Positions 1 through 11,285 of a stretch of DNA of 64,000 nucleotides are shown here, piece after piece. Source of the DNA: Uranotaenia lowii (lineage: Eukaryota; Arthropoda; Insecta; Diptera; Culicidae); the NCBI RefSeq assembly GCF_029784155.1, contig NC_073693.1, positions 234,582,304-234,646,303 on the forward strand. Direction: 5' to 3'. The number at the start of each line of letters is the position of its first letter. The first letter of the stretch is position 1. Both the position numbers and the translations under genes were made by a program. The notes beneath the pieces were generated by a model. The model made no database searches. It had not been told where the DNA came from and saw nothing but the letters and a program-made list of their open reading frames with translations.

Positions 1-955
1 ACGGCATAAGCAAGGGAATTCCGTTGCATAACACAAATCGACTTCAAAGGTGGGCGCTGATGCTGCTTAATTACGATTTCGACATCCGTTACGTTTCCAC
101 CAACGAATTCGGTTGCGCTGCCATACTGCCCAGATTGATCGACCGTACCAAACAGCCTGAGGAGAACTACATCGTTGAAGCGATCTCGCTCGAGAAGGCA
201 TGGTGAGTATAATTCATGACACTGTCCATCAAATCACGTTTTCTTCCGCAGCTAACCAAACCGCAACGAAGACAGACAGAGCTCTACAGGCAATGCTGAA
301 GTTCATCCGTGATGGCTGGCGAACTGATCCACGGCAATCACAAATCCAGACGTGCGTTCCTACTTGAACAGACGAGACTCCCTCACCCATGTCGACGGGT
401 GTATTTTGTTCTACGACAGAGTAGTCGTTCCGAGCAAATTTCGAAAACTGATCCTGAATCTGTTTCGCCGCGGACTTCTTGGTATGGTTCGAATAAAGTT
501 GATTGCACGCAGTTTTGTTTATTGGCCAGGAATAGATAAAGACATCGAGGATTTGATCCAGCGATGCACTCTATGCTGCACAGCTGGAAAAACACCCACC
601 AAATCAACGCCCGAATCTTGGTACATGCCTGAAAAGCCATGGACGTGGACTATCCAGGACCTGTGGACGGATAGTACTTCCTGGTGATCGAGGATCCTTA
701 CACCAAATGACCGGAAGTGTACGCAACGAGAACCACAACGATGAAAACAACAACGAAGCTACTTTCCCAGTCGTTCTCAACATTCGATGTTCCGGACACC
801 ATCGTCTCGGATAATGGTATCCCATTCACTAGCCACGAGTTGTAACCGGGCTATTACGACCAACTCAATTGTTATTCACATACGTTTCCTCCTTTCGTCA
901 ACGTAGCCAGCAGTGGCCGGCTTTGCCAGTCTTGTTGGGTAAGGTTTTTTTTCGA
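1..955 (+). mobile_element. Decayed Ty3/gypsy retrotransposon, RNase H tail and integrase region
   Basis: Positions 24-206 read as the C-terminal end of a gypsy-type RNase H and connection region (motif NRLQRWALML, then a YVST...LPRLID stretch). Positions 352-687 read as the integrase zinc-binding region: the CxxC pair survives (CTLC near 568-579) and YWPGIDKDIEDL precedes it, but the expected histidines are replaced. Downstream fragments include a D-N-G integrase core signature near 810-822 and, after a frameshift, a PPF-type segment near 885-920. Stops and frameshifts occur at about 206, 687 and 845, so this is a pseudogene. The element continues past the left edge. No LTR could be delimited. 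Assignment to gypsy rests on the order RNase H, HHCC-like, DDE core. Confidence 0.75.
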
Positions 956-1780
956 ATCGATTCTTCTCCTAATCCATTTAGGTGGTTGGGCTCAATTGTT
1001 GCATCTAAGGCGCGCACCAGAATCCGTCTCCAGTGCACAAAGCCAGGTGCTGAGCGCGTCACTCCAAGTTGTTCACTCCCAATGTAAACAAGCCTCACTT
1101 CTCACTCATCTGATGCGCAAGGCGGTTTGATGCTAATACCCTTAAAGAATATTCACCTGCACACTTCTCTTCGGCCGATGTCTTCACAACCACTTATTTA
1201 AACTCTACTCTACGCTTTAAAGGCACCATGCTACTTTTGTGTCTACCTATTTACATGCCTTATCCTCGGCTCATGCACTAACCTCCCGCTCACGTGCCGT
1301 CCTGCCCACTCTTCTCTTCATGCTCAACACGTTCACGAAGCGACTTTGGGCAAATTTCAAGCACGACGATCTACTGCCCCGCCACACCACGATGGTTACC
1401 TTCCAAGTACCGACGAAGACCGACTCGTGCGCTTCTGTGGAGATGATTTGTCGAAAATCTCTGGACGCACCAACACCTCTTGTCCTGGGTAGTATGGGTT
1501 CACCCATACGAGTGCAGATGATGATTCGACCACTTTCACTGCCGCTATAAGTGTAGAAGTCGCTATGTGCCGTAGCCACCACGTGATGTTGATGAGGGAT
1601 TCCCCAAAACCGGGATTTAAAGGGCCCTCGATGTAAATATCGAGATGTTGGTTAGGGTGTGTCACTCTTCGAGAACCCTTTTCGTTTGACGGTAATAGAA
1701 CTGTATGCACCGTTCGTGTTAAGGTCCCTCACTGTTCCGGGACTCGGTTCAGCTGCGAAATAATTATTGTTTTATTTACA
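956..1780. other. Unassigned sequence, possible gypsy 3' remnant
   Basis: No intact gene is visible. Open stretches on both strands around 1,239-1,710 overlap each other and match nothing I recognise. The position after the integrase suggests a degraded 3' part of the gypsy element, but no LTR boundary or polypurine tract was established. Confidence 0.3.
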
Positions 1781-2240
1781 TACACAGCAAAAAAAATGGT
1801 AACGATTAACGATGTAATTTCTGGAGATGATGTAGTATTTGCGTATTCTGTCGTGATAATACATCTTAACGATGTACACAATGCGATTACGTCGTGTAGT
1901 GTAATATATCGCATCAAGTAGTCAATTTTTTCCTCAACTGACGTTGAAATTTTATTCAGCTCAAAAAGGAAAAATTGGACTGCAGACCTCAGCTGTATTT
2001 GTTTGGCTTGTGAGTACTACCAAAATTCAATTAAAATGTAAGCCAACCCTGAGCTTAAAATATAATTTCATAATTTTTAAATTTTTGGGAAATTTGGCCC
2101 AAATGCATCAGCGGTACAAATCATATTCTTTGACTCCAAATAATCGGGTACATCAAGACAATGTAATTTCAAGTACAATTTGCGACTCAAGTTATGTGCA
2201 GGTATTTGATGTAATATTGCAATTCTTTTTTTGCTGTGTA
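1781..2240. mobile_element. Non-autonomous TIR element (MITE), about 460 bp
   Basis: TACACAGCAAAAAAA at 1,781-1,795 is matched by its reverse complement at 2,226-2,240. Subterminal sequence is also related in inverted form (motif gatgtaattt near 1,811 and 2,160). A TA is found at both ends, fitting a TA target duplication of the mariner type, although the TA could equally be part of the inverted repeat. There is no coding capacity. The right end lies a few bases from the 3' end of the LINE fragment that follows. Confidence 0.6.
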
Positions 2241-2245
2241 GTATC

Positions 2246-2606
2246 CCGTCTCACGACATAACTTGACGAACATAATTCCAAAAATTCACTCGGTCCATGG
2301 CAACCGTTCTCCAATTTCCCGGACACCCTACGTTCGCCAGATCACGCTCCACTTGGTCTAACCACCCTGCGCCCCCGCTCGTCTTGTTCCTACCGGATTC
2401 GTAGCAAACACCTGTTTTGCAGGACAGTCGTCCGGCATTCTCGCAACATGTCCCGCCCAGCGTATCCGGCCAGCCTTCACCATCTTCTGGATACTGGGTT
2501 CGCCGTAGAGTCGCGCGAACTTGTGGTTCATCCTTCGCCTCCACACTCCGTTCTCCTGTACGCCGCCAAAGATGGTTCTTAACACTTCGTGCAAGGACTA
2601 AGTCGC
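2246..2606 (-). mobile_element. LINE family B (RTE-like), 3' fragment copy 1
   Basis: On the minus strand this encodes the C-terminal end of a non-LTR reverse transcriptase ORF: a RIRWAGHVARMPDD motif, then WLDQVERDL and a tail ending RQVMS at about 2,254. The nucleotide sequence is closely similar to 32,512-33,010. Relative to that copy an internal piece is missing near 2,582, where sequence matching 32,893 jumps to sequence matching about 33,000. The similarity of the longer copies to 'craniofacial development protein 2-like' RTE endonuclease/RT proteins is why I call the family RTE-like. It is dead by truncation. Confidence 0.8.
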
Positions 2607-5600
2607 GCCGCTTTTGATGTGATTGATCTTTGTGTGATTGATGGTTGTTTGAGGATTCTCACGTGTGATATCGACTAACGAGCTTAGCTCCGATTTATTC
2701 CTAATTTTGGATTTGATCAATAATTGGTCAATTTTTCACTCGATTTCCTCACTTAGCTACTTTTTACGTGATGAAGTTCTGCAATCCACTTTCTGTGATT
2801 AAAATGTGCACTCAGCATTCGTAACTCCAGTGGAAATTTTTGGATGTCACACGTTTGAACGACTGAGTAAAATGATTCAACGAAAATTTAGCGGAAGTTG
2901 AATGTCAAGAGAGATCACTTTAGGCTCTCAAGATGACGTTTAGTAATGTTAAAATATAGCGAAATGGTGGTATCCGATGTGAGTCTTTTACTATAGCTAA
3001 AACTAGTTTGGCTTGTATTTTCTTGAAGTTATAGAATTTGTGTAGTTGATGTTTATTGAGAAAAGTAACTCGTAACAGAGTTCCAGGTTTTAGCTATGCA
3101 TCATTAAACGTTTTTATCTACATTTTCAAGTTTCAGCCAGTTAGGAAATAGACTTTTATAGTGTCTAAACACGAATCAATGATGTGACTATCTGTTTCCT
3201 ATGGTTAAATAAGCGTTCGTATTGAGGTGGTCATTATTCCCTTATCTCCCCTATGTCTTTAATAACCAATAGTAATTTGATTTAGAAAAATGTTTTTTCT
3301 AAAATCCGAATAGAAACATGCACATAGTGAGAACAAGGAACATATCAGAATATGCTTGCAAACCCGAAAACGGAAACGATGACTAAATCTCTTAATTCAA
3401 TGAAGAACGTACTCAAGAGTCCTTTGAAAGTTCAATTCAATAATTTCAAACATAAGCAACCAACATGAGATTGGTTTTCCATTTAAAAAGTACTTGTAAA
3501 GTATGGATTAGTTCACAAATAATTTGCAAAGCCTCAGAGTTAAAAAGATTTAAATTTAAACTTTACTGTTACGTTGTTTGAGCGCTCCAAGAACCAAGTG
3601 AAAGCAATTCAAAATTGCATTTCATTGATAATCACTTTGGCAGTTGGCAAATATTATCACCAAATGACCTGAATCAGACAGAGTTCCACGAAAAACCTAT
3701 TCCATTCAAGACATCGAGCGCCACAGAGAAAAGCTTCGAAGAAATTCGCAAAAATAAGATGATACTCTCCCAAATCACACTGTTAACATTGAGGTCACTC
3801 GGGGAGGAACCACTGAATGGCTTCTGAACTGATAAGTGCGCTTTATTGATTGATAATTTCGCTTAATGAAACAAACTAGGACTTCATTGGATTGCGCAAT
3901 CGAAACAAAAATTTTGGGAATGGAATGGCTGATTAAGTTTTTGAAACCTGTAAGTATAATTCCATTTTCAGAATCATCAATTTTGAAATGAACAAAAATT
4001 GTAATCTAATAAAAATACATCTCAATTAAAATTTATAATTTTAAATCCAGTGTTTTTATTTTAGAATTTGCAATATATGTATTAAACCCTCACACTGGGA
4101 TTGCATTTAAGGAATGTCTTTATCACAAATAACTGGAAATAATTGAAGTATTGAACCCATTCAAGATTATTTCGCACTACTCATTCATCTCCAGGAAATC
4201 ATCATTGATGCTTCGTGCAACCTTAAGACCTGCAAACATTAAACATCGACGCCCGGCTGGAAGAAAAAACATCCCTCAACTGCTGTTACTATCGGAAATT
4301 TCATTAACGTCCTGATAGCAGCTGGTATATATAGAAATGAAGGTTATCAAAATAGTCGATATGTTCAGGACATATAACTGTTGCAACTTATAACTGCATT
4401 CGATCCTTGAGACAGCTAATTCAAGATTGGCAAATAAATAATGAGCTCAAGACTAGGATTTTATACATTTGCTCACAGAAAGAAAAACTTGGGACCGAAA
4501 GTCTGTTCCATGATTGAGTTAATGCGTTTCTGCTGGTTAACATAAAGAGGATTAACTCTTAAGGCGAGATTAACATCCTATCATCGGTAGAACAGCACGA
4601 ATATTGTTTTTTGTTTGCTCCATTTTTCCGAAATGTTTACCTATGTTTCTATTTACTTTCTCTGTTAGCTTTCCTGGCTCTTATATGCAGGTTTCCATTC
4701 CAACTGCCTGGTGTTGTAAATGAATTTGGGCTACGATCGAATCGAAGCTCTACTCAATTTGACCAATCGTGGCAAGATTAGGAAGGGAAAAGTTTATTAT
4801 GCATCAGCGTTATCAGCGAATGGGATGCACCTTGCCATCGAGAGTGCAATGATCGCGATAACAGTACCGAACCTAGGTGATCGAATTTCGAACCTTCTGA
4901 AGGATTAAGCCAGGCAGCTTTTCTGGTAAGTTCTTTCTGGCTCTGCGTTATTTGTACGATTGGAAAGTAAGGGTCGACGAAAATGCCGTTTTGATGATCT
5001 TGTCTGTTATCAACCCGAATGCAATCATCGTTTTTGTGTGCCTGCTGGATTCTATGAGCCAGTGGTGCCCAGTACAAAATAACATTAACAGAACAGAACA
5101 AGAATATTGGTCATATTAATATTAATCTAAATCAATCATAGATTCTACATATATTTTGCATTTAAAAAGAAGCTGTGCACCTAACACTGTATTATACTGC
5201 CCTCAGAAGTCTAGGCATGCTATCCAAACACATGATGAAATAGACTTTTGTTTTTCTTTGAATTAATTTTTATTCAGAGCTTTGTGTGTGGTTACAAAAG
5301 TATCAAATTCTAAGATTATAAAATATTTTCGAAAAGTTTTATCAATTCTTGTGGAATTATTCGTTTTTGTAAAAGCTCCCTATAACTACTATTTACAGAA
5401 CCTTATACAACTATTTGTAACCTAAAATCTCTCTCTCCGTTCATCATCTTTCCTGATTCGTATTAGATCACGCATGATTTGCGAGATTTCGTCGACTGCA
5501 CAACACCACCTGCAGCACGCCACGACTGTTCGTTGCGACACATTTAACTCACAACATTTTCAGCGCTCAAATTTTGAAGTTGTTGACGCCTTGAAATGAA

Positions 5601-5680
5601 CCTGGGACAGGAAACGATAGCATGTTCGTTCCTCCGTATCTACGTTTTCCGGGCAATTAGGCGAGCTGATAAGCCTAAAT
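2607..5680. other. AT-rich intergenic sequence without recognised genes
   Basis: Only short open frames are present (for example 3,615-3,827 and 4,720-4,908), with no recognisable motif, splice structure or codon pattern. No tRNA, clear TIR pair or tandem array was seen. Confidence 0.5.
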
Positions 5681-5689
5681 AGAAGCGGG

Positions 5690-6150
5690 CTCTAAATTCA
5701 TTCCACGTACCAGTGGTATCCCCGGCAAAACGGCTGTCCCTTGGTGGGGACCCGAGGTTCGAAAAGCCATTAAAGACCGAAGAAAAGCACTCAGAGCCCT
5801 AAGACGCTTACCCCAAGACCATCCCGATAAACCTTCTGCACTAACTGCCTTTAAAAATGCCAGATCACTTGCCAGATCTGCAGTTCGCACAGCCAAAAAT
5901 AACTGTTGGTTGAAATTCACAGAAGAAGTCCACCCTAATACCCCTTCCAAAATCCTCTGGAATAAAATAAAAATCTTAAACGGTGAACCTCGGAAAAACC
6001 AATAACATCTCCTCCTTGATAGACAGTATACCAACGATCCCTCCCTCCTTGCCGAAGCCTTCAGTTCACACTTTTCCAATACCTACCCCCTTTCCAACCA
6101 CAACCTCCCATCCAACTATCCTTACACCTCTCTCATCTCAACCCTTCCCA
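5690..6150 (+). pseudogene. I-like LINE ORF2, endonuclease-RT linker part
   Basis: The reading frame gives a basic linker (WWGPEVRKAIKDRRKALRAL near 5,738-5,800) followed by NCWLKF...WNKIKILNG, typical of the region between endonuclease and RT in RNase H-bearing LINEs. The frame is broken near 5,995-6,005 after the RKNQ codons, and continues in another frame to the insertion point. It joins logically to the sequence after 7,257. Confidence 0.7.
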
Positions 6151-6164
6151 TACATAGCCCATAC
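6151..6164 (+). repeat. Target-site duplication, left copy
   Basis: TACATAGCCCATAC occurs here and again at 7,244-7,257, immediately after a run of twelve A. This marks the insertion of the 6,165-7,243 element. The preceding A at 6,150 cannot be told from the poly-A tail, so the duplication is 14 or 15 bp. Confidence 0.9.
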
Positions 6165-7243
6165 TGCTCTGCGACGTAGTTCCACCTCCCCGTGGTGCAG
6201 AGTGGAAACGTGTCTGCAAGTCCGGCGTACTGCAGATGTACGGCCAAGAGAACTACACCAAATCCACTAGAGGCTGTCGACGGGTCCGCCAAACCCGCGC
6301 GGAAGAAGTGGTGCACCCGGGTACTTAGGTACCAGTACTTGGGTGTGTGCGTGATGGTCCAACACGCTTTCGGGGGGTCATGGCCCTGATATGCGGACGT
6401 GACCGGAGGGAGAGCGATCGCCAACTCGTTTTGCGCTTCGGTGGGTATAGACCCGATTCGCAAAATGAGTAGATGCGCAAAGTGGTGGCCAATGGTGGGC
6501 CGATCACTTAGGGACGTGTTTACACGTCAGTGTCCGAGAGGCACATTCTGCCGGAGGTGTCAGGGTTCGACACGCGTTTCGGGAAATGTTGCACCCGAAC
6601 CGCGAGTGTGACCTGATGAGGGCGTTCTATAGCCCGATCTGCGCTTCGGGTGGTCATGCGCCCGACTTGAAGATCGGTTAGTTGCGCTGAGTGGTGACTT
6701 AAGTCAACACTATTTGTGAGTTCGGAGGAGTCTGAGTCCTACACGTGGCCTAGGGGGCTTACCCCCCCTACCCGCGTGTTTGAACAGAGAAAGTGTCGTC
6801 GACAACTCGCTTTGTGTTTCTGGATCTTGGACTGGATTCACAAAGTTAGTAGTTGCGCTACGTGGGGACCTCATTCACACGATGAGATGTCGGGTCCTAA
6901 CTCGTCAGAGGAGGGGTCGCGCATCGAGTTGTGTTAGAATGAGGTTATGCTAACAGAGGGTTCGGAAACGAGTATTGCCTTGGAGCGCACTAGCGCGAAA
7001 TGACCTCCCACTATTGAAGCAAAGTGTGTCAAACAGTTCGAGGTGGGAACAAAGGTCAGTGGCCCCAGGTGGACTTTATGGCGTAGGGGGTACAGTGTTC
7101 CTTAGCATTGTATCATGAGTCGTCCAATTGCATCCATGGACCCAGAGTAGCAAACTGGGGGGACGCGGTGGCTCGCCGTGCCTTGGAATGCAATCCGTAA
7201 AATGGATTTACCACCTGGGTTAACAACTAATAAAAAAAAAAAA
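6165..7243 (+). mobile_element. Nested poly-A retroelement (5'-truncated LINE 3' region or SINE-like)
   Basis: This 1,079-bp GC-richer block interrupts the I-like LINE, ends in a poly-A run (7,232-7,243) and is flanked by a perfect 14-bp duplication, so it inserted by target-primed reverse transcription. It has no convincing protein: open frames such as 6,192-6,389 or 6,399-6,611 are unconserved in look. It contains three hairpin modules (see separate entry). The most likely origin is the long 3' UTR of a R1/Loa-like LINE, or a non-coding retroposon; this is inference. Confidence 0.75.
6424..6850 (+). repeat. Three hairpin modules within the nested retroelement
   Basis: Module 1 pairs 6,424-6,435 with 6,459-6,470. 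Module 2 pairs 6,634-6,640 with 6,671-6,677. Module 3 pairs 6,805-6,816 with 6,839-6,850. Each is followed by a related GCGC(A/T)...GTGG segment. Between modules 1 and 3 at least two base pairs change on both sides (T-A to C-G, and C-G to T-A), so pairing is kept while sequence differs. Confidence 0.6.
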
Positions 7244-7257
7244 TACATAGCCCATAC
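7244..7257 (+). repeat. Target-site duplication, right copy
   Basis: This is identical to 6,151-6,164. It restores the reading frame context of the interrupted LINE. Confidence 0.9.
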
Positions 7258-8709
7258 AACTCAGACTTCACATCCCAAGAACTACACTCTGTCCTCAACA
7301 AAGTCCATGGTCTCTCCTCTGGACTTGATGATATAGGATATCCATTCCTAAAAAACTTATCCATCACCGCTAGAACTATCCTTTTGAACATCATCAATAA
7401 CATATGGGACCAAGGGTCGATCCCCGACATTTGGAAGCGCGGTTTGGTCATTCCTATCCCCAAACCTCAGAAAGATCCAAATAACATTGACAGCTATCGC
7501 CCCATTACCCTACTCGGCTGTTCGGGGAAAGTTGTGGAAAGACTGGTCAATCATCGCCTTAACACCATTATCGACCAAAACCACCTATTAGACCAACGGC
7601 AGTTTGCATTCCGACCCGGTCGATCCGCTGACGACTACTTTTACCATCTTGAAGCAATTCTGGATGACGCCTTGGATCGAAGTCAACACGTCGAGCTCCT
7701 ATCCTTAGATTTATCAATGGCGTTTGATCGTGTTGATCCATCCACAATACTTAGCACGTTACGAGATTGGGGAATCGAGGGTCGACTATTCCAATACACC
7801 GAAAGCTTTCTAACAAATCGAACCATTCAAGTCCTCATAAATTCTACTCTTTCTAGTCCAAAACCCGTACCTACTGGAGTCCCACAAGGGTCGGTTATTT
7901 CTCCCACACTTTTCTCAATAGCCATGAACTCCATATTCAAAATAATTCCCGATAACATTGAAATCCTTGTTTACGCCGACGACATCCTGCTTATCTCGAT
8001 CTCTCCTTTCGCCCGCCTTACCCTCAAAAGACTGCAGACTGCTGTGGATAAAGTAGCCGACTGGGCTCCAACAGTGGGTTTCCAGTTTTCCCCTGAAAAA
8101 TCAAAACTACTTCACCTTGGTTCAAAAAGGAAAAAACTCAATAAGGTCCCCCCTATAAAAATGACAGGTCAAGTCATCCCACGGGTGCATTCCACCCGAC
8201 TTTTGGGCGTCTGGTTTGACGACAAACTGAACTTTCGAACCCATCTGAACCAAATCAGAAAAAATGCTAACAACAAAATTAACATTCTCCGTATCCTGAG
8301 TAAAACCCCCAGTCTTGCCAACCGCGACTCCCTATTTCGATTCCTACACGGATGGCTAATCCCCTCAATCCTTTATGGCCTTGGATTTGTAAGTAGAAGT
8401 GGTCCCCTTTTATATCAAAAACTTGAACCACTGTACAACAAATGTATTCGAGTAATTGGCTCCGCTTTCGTCACCAGTTCTATCGTCTCTATCATGGCCG
8501 AAAGTGGACAGTATCCATTCAAATACCTAGTTGCTAAAACCCTATCCTCTAAATCCCTGCGATGGCTTGCTACTGGAGGCATTGCAGAATCCCCTTTAAT
8601 TTCCCGCACCAACACATTGCTCCAAGGAATAACTAACTCTACTCTTCCAAACATTTGTCAACGGAGAAACACCCCCTTCCGTTACTGGACCGAAAATTCC
8701 TCGCATTGA
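7258..8709 (+). pseudogene. I-like LINE reverse transcriptase domain
   Basis: The frame carries the RT blocks in order: YRPITLLGCSGKVVERL (finger), FRPGRSADDY, LDLSMAFDRVDP (first catalytic Asp), TGVPQGSVISPTLF, and YADDI at about 7,972-7,986 with both catalytic aspartates. The thumb region and a LLGVWFDDKLNF segment follow. The product would copy the element's RNA at a nicked target. The frame is open from 7,384 to the stop at 8,709, but in the neighbouring frame the family-like reading continues past 8,690, so a frameshift precedes the RNase H part. Confidence 0.85.
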
Positions 8710-8796
8710 TCTGTCCCTGTCCCTCAAAATTAAAGCTGGTCAACATCCACTGTCCTACCTCATTATCGCAGCCTTGTACACAACAGGTATTTATCC

Positions 8797-9639
8797 ACCT
8801 CACACATCTTCACCGATGGCTCCAAAACTGCTGATGGTAGGGTCGGATGCGGTATCACCGACTTCCTTAATCAGCGCAGCATCGCTCTGCCACGACAATG
8901 TTCTGTCTTCAGTGCCGAAGCTTATGCGCTGCTGAACGCCTTGCTGAATATTTCTAATAACTCACCTCTTACCACTATCTTCACAGATTCCGCCAGTGTA
9001 CTGGAAGCAGTTAAAGCAGGTAACATTAAGCATCCCTGGGTATCCTCAATATCCGACGAAGCCTTAAACAAAAACGCAACTCTTGTCTGGATACCTGGTC
9101 ATGCGGGCATACCAGGCAATGAGGCTGCCGACCAACTCGCTTCCATTGCCACAAGTCTTGACCCACTACCAACACCTATCCCTCAACAGGATGCATATCG
9201 CGATATCTGTACTCGACTGTCCCACGCCTGGGAAGAAAACTGGGCAATAAACCGAACAGCCAAATTTAGGGAAGTCAAAAACACCACCCAAAAATGGGTC
9301 GATATATCCAATCCCAAAGAAAGGATAGCACTCACCCGACTTCGTATCGGACACACCCGAATCACTCAGTTCTACCTCCTCGATAGAGACAACCCTCCTA
9401 TTTGCCCCGCATGCAATTGTCCCATTACCGTAAAACACCTTCTTGTCAACTGCCAAATCTATGACCATCAAAGAACCCTCTGCCAACTGGCAGAAAATTT
9501 GTGCCCAATTTTATCTTGTTGCCCTGACGAAGAGGAAAAGAAGAACTTTTCTCAAAAATACCAAACTCCTATCCCAAATCTAGTCTTGTTGTCCGATCCG
9601 GACCTGCGTACCGTCACCCGAATTTGTTTCTTAACATAG
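8797..9639 (+). pseudogene. I-like LINE RNase H domain and C-terminal zinc motif
   Basis: FTDGSK (Asp codon at 8,815), SAEAYALLNA and FTDSAS give the RNase H catalytic acidic residues, and WIPGHAGIPGNEAADQLA gives the final block near 9,088-9,140. A CPAC...H....C motif follows near 9,403. The frame is the same as that of the RT, but stops separate them (8,709 and about 8,734) while the linker is open in another frame, so two offsetting frameshifts are likely. The stop at 9,637-9,639 lies inside the 42-bp repeat array. Confidence 0.8.
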
Positions 9640-9848
9640 CCGGACATGCGTGCCGTTCGGACAAAATGTTTCCTTCAAATCCGGTTTTGAATGCCATCAG
9701 GACTTTTTGCTTCCCTATAGAGCCGGACATGATTACCGTTAGAACAATCAGTTTCCTGACACATCTGGTCTTGATCACCGTTGAAACAATTTGTCCCACC
9801 ATATAGCCGGACCTGTGTGCCGTCACCAGAAACAACTTCGAAATAAAA
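9598..9848 (+). repeat. Six 42-bp tandem repeats spanning LINE stop codon and 3' UTR
   Basis: Degenerate units start at 9,598, 9,640, 9,681, 9,723, 9,765 and 9,807, each opening with a CCGG(A/T)C(A/C)TG-like motif followed by a TNCCGTNN...ACAA(A/T) segment. The period is 42 bp (41 once), which equals 14 codons. The first unit is translated as the C-terminus of the ORF and the rest form the 3' UTR. Confidence 0.75.
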
Positions 9849-9850
9849 AA

Positions 9851-10014
9851 CAAGAAACGACAGGACTAGGGAAGAATGCCACCTAGTGGTAAATTCCTGG
9901 CAAAAAAAAGCGAGCGGTTTTCATATATACATGTCAACTCATCCGTGTATATTATTTTCTTTCTTTGTTCTTTTATTTATTTTCTCTTCCTGTTTCTCTT
10001 CTCATCCTCAACTC
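9851..10014. other. Short junction between two LINEs
   Basis: There is an A-rich stretch (9,900-9,910) and a T-rich stretch, with no recognised feature. Confidence 0.4.
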
Positions 10015-11285
10015 GATCCATGACAACCGTTCTCCAATATCTCGGACATCCCACATTTGCCAGATCACGCTTCACTTGATCCATTTAACCACCTCGCTCA
10101 TTGCGCCCACCGCTCGTCGAATAACACCTTCTAGCGCCACGTTGAACATCATGTAGGAAAGACCATCGCCTTGTTGAGGCCCCCTGTGTGATTTGAATGA
10201 ACTCGACAATTCACCCGAGATACGCATACAGCACTACGTTGCATCCTTCGTTGCCTTGATTAGTTTGGTCAGCTTCACGGAAAAGCCGTTCTCGTCTATG
10301 ATTTTTCATAGTTCGGCACGGTCGATCTTGTCTTATGCGGCTTTGAAGTCGATAAATAGATTATGCGTAGGGACTTGGTATTCACAGCATTTTTATATGA
10401 TTTACCGCGAAGTTCTGGTCCATCGTAGACCATCACTCCATGAAGCCGACCTGTCCATGAATCTGTTTGCTTGTGGCGTTAGGCAGCGGAGTAGGGTTCG
10501 AGACCACACTTTGTAGGCGGCATTGAGGACAGGGATCGCTCGGTAGTTCACACAGTCCAGTTGGTCGCCCTTCAATCGTGCGATATTTAACCTAGGTTGG
10601 CGTCGGTTTCGTATGTTGTTCTCTACGGAGAGTTTTGGGCGCATCTTCACTATCACCAGATAGTGGTGTGAGTGGATGTTGGTGCTTCGGCAGGATCCAA
10701 TGTCGATGATGTCCGAGAAGTGCCGGCGGTCTATCCAAACGTGGTCGATCTGTGATTGCGTTTGGTGCGATGATCTCCAGGTGTGCTTGTGTGGGAGACG
10801 GTGCTAGATAAAGATACTACGTACGGTCTATAAGTCCGTGGTCGTTTTCGTTGATCAACTGGTGCACGCTGAACCTTCCAATTGTCGGTATGGATTCTTT
10901 CTCCTGGCCGACCTGATCGTTAGAATCCCCGATGACGATCTTGATATCATGTTTTGGGCAACGGTCGTATTCACGTTCCAGCTGCCGGTAGAATTCGTTC
11001 GGTACTTCCGAGGTGAGGGCTGTGCACGTTGATGATGCTGATGTTGATGAAACAGCCCTTGGTTTTCAACCGGCACATTCGTGGGTCGATCGGCCACCAC
11101 CCGATCACGAGCTTCTTCACCTTTTTCATCCCTATGAAAGCTGTTCCAAGCTAGTGTGTGTTGCGACAGCTCTGGTAGATGGTGTGACCATATTGGAACG
11201 TTCGTCCTTGGTTCGATTCTCGGTAGAGATTTTCTGCAACGCCCCGCAGAAATTTTTAGCTGAACCTCTGTAGAGAATCTGTAAA
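10015..11285 (-). mobile_element. LINE family B (RTE-like), copy 2, internally deleted
   Basis: Read on the minus strand from 11,285 leftward there is an endonuclease domain (IGWWPIDPRMC then INVHSPH near 11,030-11,110; a DHRRHFSDI segment near 10,700), then the SDHHLVIVKMRPKLS-like end of the endonuclease. At about 10,575 the frame passes directly from the linker (LNIARLK) into the RT finger motif GDQLDCVNYRAI, so the intervening linker and RT start are deleted. RT fragments continue to about 10,100, where a second deletion joins the 3' end. Many stops are present. It shares the family with 2,246-2,606 and 32,501-34,243. Confidence 0.75.

Larger units (their letters stand above)
5681..9850 (+). 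mobile_element. I-clade-like LINE, 5' truncated, interrupted by a nested retroelement
   Basis: The element carries, in order, the endonuclease-RT linker (about 5,690-6,150), a full RT domain (after 7,258 to about 8,650), an RNase H domain (about 8,797-9,200), a CPAC...H....C zinc-knuckle-like motif near 9,403-9,453, and a 3' UTR made of 42-bp repeats. The endonuclease and ORF1 are missing, so it is 5' truncated near 5,680. The presence of RNase H in the same ORF as RT points to the I/LOA/Outcast group; I prefer I clade but cannot separate them by eye. Frame breaks lie near 5,995, near 8,690 and near 8,800. An insertion of 1,079 bp splits the RT N-terminus. Confidence 0.85.
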
